The notes below the pieces were generated by a model. It did no database searches, was not told the DNA's origin, and saw only the letters and a list, made by a program, of their open reading frames with translations. From Bacteroidaceae bacterium (GTDB lineage Bacteria > Bacteroidota > Bacteroidia > Bacteroidales > Bacteroidaceae), in the NCBI GenBank assembly GCA_017560125.1, contig JAFYOS010000024.1, positions 1 to 56,428 on the forward strand: 56,428 nucleotides of DNA. The letters are read 5' to 3'. Of this stretch, positions 38,221 to 47,131 are shown in pieces. The position numbers were made by a program, and so were the translations under genes. Position 1 is the first letter of the stretch, and each line of letters begins with the position of its first letter.

Positions 38221-40548
38221 TTAGAATGGGTAGCCAATGGCGAAATGCCAAGCATAACCCTTGCCGAACGACGGTATGTTGTAGTAACCGCTCTTGCCGG
38301 TGTCGTAGGGGTAGTGCAGTGCGATACCCACATCGAAGCGCAGCACCAGAAAATCGAGGTCGTATCTTATACCAAATCCGGTGTTCAGCGCTATCTGCTC
38401 GGCAAAATCCTTCAGCTTGAATTCGCCGCCCGGACGATTTTCGTCGGCCTTCAGCAGCCATATGTTACCCGCATCGACGAAGAGCGCTCCTTGCAGGTTG
38501 CCGAACAGCTTTGCCCTGTACTCGAGGTTCGCTTCGAATTTCAGCGTACCGGTCTCGTCAAGGTACGAGTATCGTGTGGCGTCGGCAGGGTGGTAGCTTC
38601 CCGGGCCAAGCGAGCGCACGGTGAAGGCTCTGAGGCTGTTGGCACCACCTATATAGAACTGTTCGCTATATGGCGCGGTGGTCGAATTGCCGTAGCTTGC
38701 AATGGCGCCCGCCATAAATCGGGTGGCAATGTGGTTCCTTGCATTTATGCGGAACAGATTGCGTATCTCAGTGGTGAATTTCATGAATTGCGCATAGGGG
38801 TTGTCGAAGATATTCTTGTTTTTTTCGTTCCAACCATCGCCAAGCGCACAGAAGGCAAGCGACACAATGTTGCCCGACGACGTCACCGAGTTCTGCCACC
38901 ACGTCTTGTTCCTGTGTGCGGTGTTGGCGTTGTCGTATGTCACGGTGTATTGCATTGCCGGAATAAACTGGTCGCGGAAGCTGTTGGCTATTGACGGGTT
39001 GTTCGATATTATGGAGTCGAACTTCGTCGTGGTGCGTTGCAGCATGTCGTATGTAAGGCGGAAGGGTATGATGGTGTGCGTGGTGGTGCGCTTAGGCTTC
39101 AGGGTGTATGCAGCCTCGCCGCCCACATGTACCATCTTGAAAAATCCCGACCTGTTGAGCTGGTTGCCATATATGCTGAACGACGTGGATGACGGGAAAC
39201 GCAGATAGCGCCTCTGCACGAAGGGCATGAACAGCCTTGGGAAAGTGAGCGACACGTTGCTACCTATCTCCCACGAATTTATCACCGATTCCCTGCCGCG
39301 CACCTCGTCGTCCGTTTGCCATTCGTACGAACCGAACAGAGAAAATTTCAGCGTTTCGCCTCCACGGAAAATATTATTTCTCGACAGGGTGATTTTGCTT
39401 CCGGGGCCTATCTGGCTGTTGCTCTTCGATGTGGCGTTGAGCTCGAACGAAAAATCGTAGGGCTTGTCGAGCTGCGCCGTGATGGTCATGTCGAGCGTGT
39501 CGTTGTCGGTGCTGTTGCGCGGTGTGAATGTGAAATTGAGCCCGCTGAAAATGTTCAGTTGGCTCAGCTGTTCGAGCGTGAGCGACTGGTTGGCCTGCGA
39601 GTAGAGTGCTCCGGGGCGCAGTTGCACGTTGCGCAGTATGGCGCCGGCCTTCACCGGCGGTTTCTTACCATTATATATATATGTAAGGTTGCGGAAGGTG
39701 ATGGTATCCATACTGCCGCGCGACAGGTAACGGCCGTCGTTGCCCGATTTTGTTACCTTCAGCGTGGTGCGTCCCATGTGCCACGGCTTTCTTACATATG
39801 CCGGCAGCCCTTTGCGTGGTTCCACACGCAGGCTTACGTGGCCAGGGTTGTTTATGGTGTCGGCGCTGTAGTTTATATACGAGCTCTGATAGTAATAGTA
39901 TCCGTTGTTGCGGAACAGCGTGTTCAGTCTTTCGCGCTCGGCTGTTAGGTTGGGCACGCTGAACTGCTCGCCCTGTTTCAGCTTCCTCTCGCGCCACGTG
40001 CATTCGATGAGGCTGTCGGCCTTAGCCGAAAAGTATCTGTATTCTATCGAATCGTACAGGTATGGTTCGCCCAATGTGACGGTGTAGCTCACCTTGGCCT
40101 TGCGTTTGTTCTTCTTGTTATATACAACCTCCTCGGTTACTTTTCCGTTGAAATAGCCGTAGTTGGGCAGGCGGCTTTCGGCAACCTGAGCCCTCAGCGT
40201 CGGTTTTACGCTCGACATCAGCACGGGCTTGCTTGCAAAGGTCTTGAAGAACCATTGTCCTATTTTGCTCTTGCTGTTCACGAAGCTGTTGTACCACCAC
40301 AGACCGAATGGTATTCCTCTGTGGGTGGAGCTGCCGGCGATGGATGCGTTCGGGGGGCAGTCGAGCGCGGCTGTTATTTCGGCAACTGCCTCTTCGCCTA
40401 TCGGGGTGGCGCCATTCTCCCTGCCATCGACAAATGTGAGCTTGTCGATGCCGGTGTATAGCGTTTCGCCCTCGGGCAGGTTCTTCGTGGTGCTGCACGA
40501 GGCGAGTATAAGCATCGCGCACACTATGTTCAGTATATTTCTTTTCAT
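38221..40548 (-). CDS. tamL: TamL: lipoprotein form of TamA (BamA/TamA family)
   Basis: A 775-residue outer-membrane protein. Unlike TamA of Proteobacteria, it has a lipoprotein signal, MKRNILNIVCAMLILASC (Cys 18), then STTKNLPEGETLYTGIDKL as in Bacteroidota TamL. POTRA-like repeats fill about residues 40-390, and a C-terminal BamA-type barrel fills about 400-775 (FYIGGANSLRAFTVRSLGPG, LKFEANLEYRAKLFG, FGIRYDLDFLVLRFDVGIAL), ending in GYPF. The ATG is one base after the TamB stop codon, so the two are translated together. With TamB it should insert or move proteins or lipids at the outer membrane. Confidence 0.85.
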   Translation of the reverse strand: MKRNILNIVCAMLILASCSTTKNLPEGETLYTGIDKLTFVDGRENGATPIGEEAVAEITAALDCPPNASIAGSSTHRGIPFGLWWYNSFVNSKSKIGQWFFKTFASKPVLMSSVKPTLRAQVAESRLPNYGYFNGKVTEEVVYNKKNKRKAKVSYTVTLGEPYLYDSIEYRYFSAKADSLIECTWRERKLKQGEQFSVPNLTAERERLNTLFRNNGYYYYQSSYINYSADTINNPGHVSLRVEPRKGLPAYVRKPWHMGRTTLKVTKSGNDGRYLSRGSMDTITFRNLTYIYNGKKPPVKAGAILRNVQLRPGALYSQANQSLTLEQLSQLNIFSGLNFTFTPRNSTDNDTLDMTITAQLDKPYDFSFELNATSKSNSQIGPGSKITLSRNNIFRGGETLKFSLFGSYEWQTDDEVRGRESVINSWEIGSNVSLTFPRLFMPFVQRRYLRFPSSTSFSIYGNQLNRSGFFKMVHVGGEAAYTLKPKRTTTHTIIPFRLTYDMLQRTTTKFDSIISNNPSIANSFRDQFIPAMQYTVTYDNANTAHRNKTWWQNSVTSSGNIVSLAFCALGDGWNEKNKNIFDNPYAQFMKFTTEIRNLFRINARNHIATRFMAGAIASYGNSTTAPYSEQFYIGGANSLRAFTVRSLGPGSYHPADATRYSYLDETGTLKFEANLEYRAKLFGNLQGALFVDAGNIWLLKADENRPGGEFKLKDFAEQIALNTGFGIRYDLDFLVLRFDVGIALHYPYDTGKSGYYNIPSFGKGYAWHFAIGYPF

Positions 40549-40549
40549 A

Positions 40550-43500
40550 TTACTGCTCCTTTCTCTCCTGCTTCGGCTGCTCGTTGCCATTCCTTGCGGG
40601 GAGGGCCTTCTCGTCCTCTTTCCTCTTGAAAATGAGCAGTTCGTTCAGGTTGTTAAGCTTGCGTTTGTATATATATCCCACGCCTGTTTCTATTATCTCG
40701 CCCTCGAGTATCGATTCGTAGTTCTTGTCGTAGAATATGCGCAGATACCTGTTGCCCGAATTGCTTATTTTCCATTCGAGCGACACGTTGTTTATGAAGC
40801 TCTCGTTGTTCGTCGCATGCTCGTTGTTGTTCACCTCGCCGCCTATTACCACTTTCAGTCGGTCGTTCCAGAACCTCTTGGTGAAGCTGAACGAGTAGTT
40901 CTTGTAGCTGTCGCCCGTGCTCTTATCCTCGAGGTCGGTGATGCCCACGTTTATATCGACGCTCTTGTCCATGACGTTTCCAACGAAATTGTTTATCTGG
41001 TTGTCTAGGAACGAGCTCAGGGCGTTCGATGCGTTCAGGCTGTTTTCGCCACCCGTATATACTCCCGTCACAAGCATGGTTAGGGCATATTTGTTAAGCG
41101 TTTCGGCGTCCACCGAGTTCAGCTGGTTTTGCACGGCGGCATTTTCGGGCGCCGATAGCGTGAAGCTCAGTCCCATCTGCTCGAGGCTGTTGGTCAGCTT
41201 CACTCCCACATCGAACGCCACCGCCTGGTTGCTGTTGTCGATGGTTACGGGCGAAATGACCCGTTCGGTGGCTGTGATGTTCAGCGTGGGGTTCATTATC
41301 TCGCCGTTCCAGTTTATGTAGCTGCCTTGGCCTATGGTGAATGTCTTCAGCGGTATTATGGGCAAGGTGTATTTCAGCTCGCCGTCGCTCAATAGGTAGC
41401 GGCCCGTAAGGTTCATGCCCGCCTCGCTGCTGTATGTGAGATTGAGGTTGCCCTCGCCCTGTAGCTTTATGTAGCTGTTGCGTGCCTCGTCGAAGTCGGC
41501 GTTTATGCGTGCTCCCTCCTCTATGTTCATGGTGATGTTCATGTTTATATTTCCAAGGTCATACTCGGTCGCCTCCTGCACCACCTCGGTGGTGTCGTTG
41601 AAATTGGTGAATGTAACCAATCCGTCGAGGCTGTTCTCCGTTTCCAGGGGGGTGTCCTGTATCACGTATGTGAAATCGCTCTTGCCGAGTATGGTTGCCG
41701 CGCCGTTCACGTTCAGCGCACTGAGCATGCCGCTTATGCGCGAGTTTACGTTTATGAACATTCGTCCATAGAGCATGCTTCCTTTCGTCTGCTTGGCGTT
41801 GACAATCTCATACTCCTTGGCCGTCATCCTCAGGCTGAATTTGGGATCGAGCGGGCTGTTCATGTCAATCGTTCCGTTTATTTTGAACGGCGTATTGCCC
41901 TTGGCATATATATCGAACTCGTTGAAATGCAGAATATTCTCCTTTATATCAATCTTGTCGTCAACCATGCGCAGCGCGGTGCCGAACTGCGGTATGTCGG
42001 TATATACCGAATCGAATTGCACATATCCGTCTGCCCTTGCTTTGCCGGCTTCGTTCCTTATGCTCATGTCGCCATTTATATAACCGCTTGCCGCTATTCC
42101 GCTATCCTTTATGAAGGCGTTGGCAATGGTTACGGGGAAACGCGACAGTTGCAGCTTGCCTACATCCTCACGTTGCAGCGAATCGCTGCTGTATATTCCC
42201 TCCATGTGGGCCACCTCGTCGCCGTAGTGCATGAGCGTAAGGTAGGTATAGTGCTCGGTGCTGCTGCGCGGTATGTACGAGAACTCCAATATCTCGTCGC
42301 CAATGAGCGTTCCTTCGTATTCGAGCTGTTCGCTTCTGATGTCGCTGCCAATCATCATGCCGTCGCGGTTCTCGCGGTAGTGCAAATCGGCGTTCACCAT
42401 GCCGGCGATGTCGGGGGCGAATGGCAGGGTGCGTGTAATGCTCTTCAGGTCTATGTTGAACAGCTCAAGGTATATGTCGCGCTTGTTTATGGAGTCGGAA
42501 TAGGCATAAAGGTTCATTCCGCTGTCGGCGCTGTCGCGCAGCTCTATGTTGCCCCTTATGTTCATTGCCTTGTCCAGTGTTATTTCGTTCTCGTCGTTGA
42601 AGCGGAACGGATGCCTGAATAGTATGGCGTCGGGGGTGAAATTGAAGCGGAAACCCCCACCTGTCATTCGTGCCGTCAGGCCCAGCTTCATGCCTATGTC
42701 GTCTTTCCTGTCGCGGAAAATGTAGTTGGCCGTCAGTTTGTTGCGCTCGAGTGCTCCATGCAGCGCCGCGCCGAAGGTGGCCTTCTCTTCGCTCTTTTCG
42801 GTAGCTCGGCTTCTTATTCCGGCGAAGTAGCGCAGTCGTGTGCTGTCCTGCGACAGCGCAAAGCGCAGGGTGTCGAAGTGCTGCTGCTCGCGGGTGAAAT
42901 GGAATATTTTTCCGAAAGCGTTCAACCCCTTGGTGCTGTCGAGGTTACATCTTACATCAATGGCGTCGAAGCCTATGCCCTCGGCCGACAGGTATTCGGC
43001 GGCGATGTTGTTTTTCATTGCGCTCACGGCTATTTTCGCTTCGGGCAGCAGTCGTTCGTAGCGGCGTATATCTATGATGGTGTCGCGCGCCTCGAGGTTC
43101 TTTTCCACCAGCGACGTCACGTCGGCCACGCTTTTCATTATGGCCTTGTAACCCGCCGACAGGTAACCGTTTATGCTCAGGTCGCCGTTTTGCAGTTCAA
43201 GCAGGGTGCTGTCGTTGTCGGTGGCGGCATATATCGATATATTTTCGGGGGTATATTTTTTTCTGTTGTTCACCAGCAGAATATCCTCGCCGGTGCCCTT
43301 CAGTGTGTATCGGTTATCGAAGTCGGTGAAGGCCTCTATGCTCATAGCCATGCTTGCCGTCGTGGGGCTTTGGGCCAATCCCAGCAGGCGCACGTCGGCC
43401 TCTTCTATCTTCACCTTGGTGCTGTTGGTTACGGTGGAATCCTTCAGCAGGGTATTGGCAAAAAGGCTGCCCTTCAATCCGCTGTATGCCGACACGATGT

Positions 43501-45202
43501 GTATGTCCGATACGTGCCTTTTCTGCTGCGCGTTCAGCGTTATGTTGTTCAGCGTTTGGGTGTCGTATGTGAGCGTGTCGAGCACTACGCTGCATCTGTA
43601 CTCCGTGCTTTCGTCGAACAGGTCGAAGCCCTTGCCGTCGGCTGTGGCTATCATCGTTATTTCGTGGAGCGCCACCTGTGGCAATATCTCCGAAAGAGCA
43701 AATTTGTGGAAATTGGCCGTTGCCTCGTAGCTGTTGTCGTCGGTCATGTACGATGCCACTATGTCGGCCTTGCCCTTTCCTGTTGCAAGCGTGGCATTTG
43801 CGCGGTATTCGCCGTGGTATAGCGATGCGTTACCCTTGAGCCTTATGGGGTGGCTTTGTATGGTGTCGCTCCTTTTCGTCAGCGACATCAGTCGGGCGAG
43901 GCTCTTCGTTTCGCCGTATATATCCACGTCGAACGACCTGTTTTTGCTTGCGATATCAGTGGCTTCGCCCTTGGCGGTTATTGTTGCGATGGCCGGGATG
44001 GTGGCATAGAGCGTGTCGAGCTCTATTTTCTTGCTGTTGCCACGGAGCGATGCCTCTATGTTCAGCATGGAGTCGGGTAGCACGGCAAGGCTGTTGTAGG
44101 TTGTCGCCGTTAGGAATCCCACGAGGTCGCGCTTGTCTATGTGCAGCGCCACAGCCGCGTCTATATTTTTTTCGAACGTATGGCCGCTCAATGCCTCGCC
44201 GGGGATGGTTACCGCGGCGTTTAGCAACGAACCGTTGTGGCTCGACAGCGATAAATCATCTATCACTATGCTGTTGCTGTCGCCGTGCAGTGCCATGTGG
44301 GCCTCCTCTATGGTCAATCCCTGCGGTTGCTGTACCAGTCCAAGGCTATGCAGCTTGGCGGCTATCCTGTCGGGCGAGTAGTGCACCCCTTCGAGCCTTG
44401 CCGATATGTTGCCGAAGCATAGGTGGTCGGTGGGTGCTATGCTGTCGGGCTCGTTGCCTCTGTCGTACCTGAACATGCTTTCGGCAATCTCCAGTTCGTC
44501 GAGGCTGTAGCGCGCTTTGCCCAAATCGACTACGGCGTTGCGCAGCTCGGTGCTTTCGGTGTGGATGGCCATTCCAAAGGGCTCCTTGGGCTCGCGCATT
44601 TCGAAGCCGCTGTTTTCGAGCTTTCCCTTTTTGATGGCTATTTTCCATTCGGCGGGCGACGCGGCGGTTGTGTCCTGCGGCTCGGTGCGTTGCAGGGTGG
44701 TTAGTGCAACGTGGCTGTCGTTTATGTATAGCTGGTTTATGTTTACAATCCTCTCGGATATTTTCAGATTGCGTATGGCGGTGCGGAAATGGCCTATCGT
44801 TCCCTCTATCTGCATGCCGTCTATAAGGTCGTGGCTGTCGATGGTGGTGTTCGACAGCAGTACGTAGTTCACCTCCATCTCGCCGCGGAACAGTGGCAGC
44901 ACCTCGATGTTCACCTTCAGTCGCTCGCCGCTCACTATGGTGTCGCTCTCACGGTAGAGCGTGTAGTCGGTGATGGTAAGGTTCAGTGGGAAGTGGAGCC
45001 TGAACGAGCCCAGGTGGAGCCCGAAATCGCTGTTCTGAGCGACAAGCTCGCTACATTTTCTTGTGGCATGATTTTGTATCGCCGGCACATAGAGCAATAT
45101 CATTGCTGCGAACAGCAAAATGGCAGGCGTCGCAAGTACGATACCCACGACGTTCAATATCCTTCTGCTTTTGCTCTTGTTTTTTTTCATGCTATCGACC
45201 AT
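40550..45202 (-). CDS. tamB: TamB (translocation and assembly module, DUF490 domain)
   Basis: A 1550-residue periplasm-spanning protein, AsmA-like family. An N-terminal transmembrane anchor (NVVGIVLATPAILLFAAMIL, about residues 16-40) is followed by long stretches of regular beta strands forming a groove, thought to carry lipid between membranes. The C-terminal TamB/DUF490 domain spans about residues 1150-1500 (TDLPQFGTAL-like strands, ARINADFDEARNSYIKLQGEG, LTGRYLLSDGELKYTLPIIP) and ends in KRKEDEKALPARN. In E. coli it partners TamA; here the next gene is tamL. An ATG at 45190 is another possible start (drops four residues). fucP lies upstream by 82 bases. Confidence 0.85.
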   Translation of the reverse strand: MVDSMKKNKSKSRRILNVVGIVLATPAILLFAAMILLYVPAIQNHATRKCSELVAQNSDFGLHLGSFRLHFPLNLTITDYTLYRESDTIVSGERLKVNIEVLPLFRGEMEVNYVLLSNTTIDSHDLIDGMQIEGTIGHFRTAIRNLKISERIVNINQLYINDSHVALTTLQRTEPQDTTAASPAEWKIAIKKGKLENSGFEMREPKEPFGMAIHTESTELRNAVVDLGKARYSLDELEIAESMFRYDRGNEPDSIAPTDHLCFGNISARLEGVHYSPDRIAAKLHSLGLVQQPQGLTIEEAHMALHGDSNSIVIDDLSLSSHNGSLLNAAVTIPGEALSGHTFEKNIDAAVALHIDKRDLVGFLTATTYNSLAVLPDSMLNIEASLRGNSKKIELDTLYATIPAIATITAKGEATDIASKNRSFDVDIYGETKSLARLMSLTKRSDTIQSHPIRLKGNASLYHGEYRANATLATGKGKADIVASYMTDDNSYEATANFHKFALSEILPQVALHEITMIATADGKGFDLFDESTEYRCSVVLDTLTYDTQTLNNITLNAQQKRHVSDIHIVSAYSGLKGSLFANTLLKDSTVTNSTKVKIEEADVRLLGLAQSPTTASMAMSIEAFTDFDNRYTLKGTGEDILLVNNRKKYTPENISIYAATDNDSTLLELQNGDLSINGYLSAGYKAIMKSVADVTSLVEKNLEARDTIIDIRRYERLLPEAKIAVSAMKNNIAAEYLSAEGIGFDAIDVRCNLDSTKGLNAFGKIFHFTREQQHFDTLRFALSQDSTRLRYFAGIRSRATEKSEEKATFGAALHGALERNKLTANYIFRDRKDDIGMKLGLTARMTGGGFRFNFTPDAILFRHPFRFNDENEITLDKAMNIRGNIELRDSADSGMNLYAYSDSINKRDIYLELFNIDLKSITRTLPFAPDIAGMVNADLHYRENRDGMMIGSDIRSEQLEYEGTLIGDEILEFSYIPRSSTEHYTYLTLMHYGDEVAHMEGIYSSDSLQREDVGKLQLSRFPVTIANAFIKDSGIAASGYINGDMSIRNEAGKARADGYVQFDSVYTDIPQFGTALRMVDDKIDIKENILHFNEFDIYAKGNTPFKINGTIDMNSPLDPKFSLRMTAKEYEIVNAKQTKGSMLYGRMFINVNSRISGMLSALNVNGAATILGKSDFTYVIQDTPLETENSLDGLVTFTNFNDTTEVVQEATEYDLGNINMNITMNIEEGARINADFDEARNSYIKLQGEGNLNLTYSSEAGMNLTGRYLLSDGELKYTLPIIPLKTFTIGQGSYINWNGEIMNPTLNITATERVISPVTIDNSNQAVAFDVGVKLTNSLEQMGLSFTLSAPENAAVQNQLNSVDAETLNKYALTMLVTGVYTGGENSLNASNALSSFLDNQINNFVGNVMDKSVDINVGITDLEDKSTGDSYKNYSFSFTKRFWNDRLKVVIGGEVNNNEHATNNESFINNVSLEWKISNSGNRYLRIFYDKNYESILEGEIIETGVGYIYKRKLNNLNELLIFKRKEDEKALPARNGNEQPKQERKEQ

Positions 45203-45284
45203 GTATCACTGAATGGCTTTTCTTCGCCCGTTGCAGTAACATTTTCGCCCCTTTTTTAGTTTCCGTTATGGGCTGCCGGCGTTG

Positions 45285-46589
45285 TCAGCTTGTTGCTTTT
45301 GCTGTGCTGCGACCATAGGCAGCTATCACCACGAAGCATATCAGTGGCAGCACGAACGACAGGTTCACGGCGGGCACTCCGGCTATGGTGTCTTGGTCTA
45401 TTATCATGGCCTGCACGGGCGGTAGTACCGAACCACCCAGAATGGCCATTATGAGGCCTGCTGCACCCAGCTTGGCGTCCTCGCCGGTGCCCTTGAGGGC
45501 AATGCCGTATATTGTGGGGAACATGAGCGACATGCATGCCGAAATGGCTACAAGCGAATAGAGGCCATATATGTTCTGCAATACTATCGCTCCCGTTGTG
45601 AAGATCGCAGCGGCTACGGCCAATGTGGCAAGCAGTTTGCCAGGGTTGATAAATCGCAGCAGGTATGTGCACACGAAGCGACTGCAACAGAACAGTATCA
45701 TAGCAGCTATGTTATATCCTTGCGAAAGCACTTCGGCGCTCTTCTCGTCCATGCCTTGCGATGTGAAAAGCCTTGTGCCATACTGTATTATGAAGGTCCA
45801 CACCATTATCTGTGCGCCCACGTAGAAAAATTGTGCTACCACGCCGTTGCGGTATCTGTTGTTCGCAAACAGGCGCTTGGCGGTGTCGCCAAATTTCATT
45901 TGTCCCGAGGTGTCGCCTTCGGTGGGCATTTTCACTACCATGAAGAGCAGGAATATGATGCCTATTACAATGCCAATGGCTATGTATGGCTCAATGAGTA
46001 TTCCCAAATCGGCGTCGCGAAGCGCGGCAAATTCCGCATCTCCCAGCAGGCTTCTCTCGCTGGAGCTCATGGGGCTCAATCTGTTCTGAATGAAGTTCAT
46101 TGCAACGTACATGCCCATGAGCGAGCCTATGGGGTTGAACGACTGCGCAAGGTTCAGTCGCTGTGTGGCGGTTTTTTCGTCGCCTAGCGATAGTATGTAC
46201 GGGTTGCAGCTTGTTTCCAGGAACGACAGTCCGCATGTGAGCACGAAGTAGGCCAACAGGAAAGGGTAGTAGCTGCCTGTCGCCTTGGCCGGAATGAAAA
46301 GCAGTGCGCCACATGCATAGAGCGCAAGGCCTGTCATTATGCCGGCCTTGTACGAGAAGCGGCGTATGAACATGGCAGCAGGTATGGCCATTGCAAAATA
46401 GCCACCATAGAAGGCTACCTGCACGAGCGCACCGTCGGTAACGCTCATGCGGAATATCTTCGAAAATGCTTTAACCATGGGGTTTGTTATGTCGTTGGCA
46501 AATCCCCACAGGGCAAAGCAGCATGTTACCAAAATGAACGGTATTATCAGTGAGGCGCTGCTTGCGCTCTTTTTTTGCGTGTCTTTCAT
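45285..46589 (-). CDS. FucP-like sugar:proton symporter (MFS)
   Basis: A 434-residue 12-helix major facilitator protein of the L-fucose permease/glucose-galactose group. Motifs include FALWGFANDITNPMVKAFSK at the first helix, FYGGYFAMAIPAAMFIRR, LSFLETSCNPYILSLG and AQSFNPIGSLMGMYV, all close to FucP. It imports fucose, glucose, galactose or a similar sugar with protons; the exact sugar is not clear. No fucose catabolic genes are adjacent. A -7 box TATTTTTG lies at 46620-46627 on the minus strand. It may share a transcript with tamB and tamL. Confidence 0.88.
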   Translation of the reverse strand: MKDTQKKSASSASLIIPFILVTCCFALWGFANDITNPMVKAFSKIFRMSVTDGALVQVAFYGGYFAMAIPAAMFIRRFSYKAGIMTGLALYACGALLFIPAKATGSYYPFLLAYFVLTCGLSFLETSCNPYILSLGDEKTATQRLNLAQSFNPIGSLMGMYVAMNFIQNRLSPMSSSERSLLGDAEFAALRDADLGILIEPYIAIGIVIGIIFLLFMVVKMPTEGDTSGQMKFGDTAKRLFANNRYRNGVVAQFFYVGAQIMVWTFIIQYGTRLFTSQGMDEKSAEVLSQGYNIAAMILFCCSRFVCTYLLRFINPGKLLATLAVAAAIFTTGAIVLQNIYGLYSLVAISACMSLMFPTIYGIALKGTGEDAKLGAAGLIMAILGGSVLPPVQAMIIDQDTIAGVPAVNLSFVLPLICFVVIAAYGRSTAKATS

Positions 46590-46619
46590 CTTTTTTCTGT
46601 TGTTTATGTGTCTAAACTA

Positions 46620-46627
46620 CAAAAATA
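46620..46627 (-). promoter_or_regulatory. -7 box of the FucP-like gene
   Basis: TATTTTTG on the minus strand, 30 bases upstream of the start codon; no -33 TTG found. Confidence 0.45.
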
Positions 46628-46973
46628 CTCATTTCTATTTTAATAAGGATAATTTTTCGCAAAATTGTTGCCCTCGCCTTGTTATTTGCATGCAATGGAT
46701 AACATGCTACCCATGTTGTCGCTATAATAAACCGTGTGTTGGTTTTGAATATAATTTACAAAAGCGCCTCGATGCTCTCGCGCTTTTTATGTGAATCCTT
46801 CCGCCGGTGGTTGTGAAATGGCTGTAGTGTTTTTTGCGCCGTTTTGCAGCCGAGCGATACTGTTTATCTCTTTGTTGTTCATTTTTTACGCGAAACGTGG
46901 AATATTGTGATGAATGACGGCGCTTTTTTTGCAAATTATATTCTCGTTTATCGCCACTATTATTTATTCTACA

Positions 46974-46981
46974 TATATTTG
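46974..46981 (+). promoter_or_regulatory. -7 box upstream of the FAS1 array
   Basis: TATATTTG, exact TAnnTTTG, about 150 bases before the first FAS1 gene. The -33 position lacks TTG, so an activator or alternative sigma factor is possible. Confidence 0.4.
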
Positions 46982-47131
46982 CCTATAGATGTTTGCCTGT
47001 TTTATAGTGGCTTCTATTGAAAAAACAGTTGTTAATAAATATTAAATCGGGGGGGTAAATCCTTTGGATGTATATTGTAAAATATTTACAAATGCTCTTC
47101 TCCTTATAAAGAGGTTTTTATGAAGAGAGGT

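Larger units (their letters stand above)
46590..47131. other. 542-bp AT-rich control region before the FAS1 array
   Basis: No supported coding frame. It holds the FucP -7 box, a 10-bp palindrome TTGCATGCAA (46685-46694), and a hairpin with T run AAAAGCGC / GCGCTTTT (46760-46787). It also contains a plus-strand -7 box TATATTTG (46974-46981), a run of seven G (47049-47055), and a perfect 7-3-7 inverted repeat TTGTAAA-ATA-TTTACAA (47075-47091). The last three precede the FAS1 array and may control it. Confidence 0.55.

Noticed and set aside
42758-43822. 354-codon plus-strand frame opposite tamB
   Set aside because: Antisense shadow; composition is mirror of tamB codons and contains no signal or domain.
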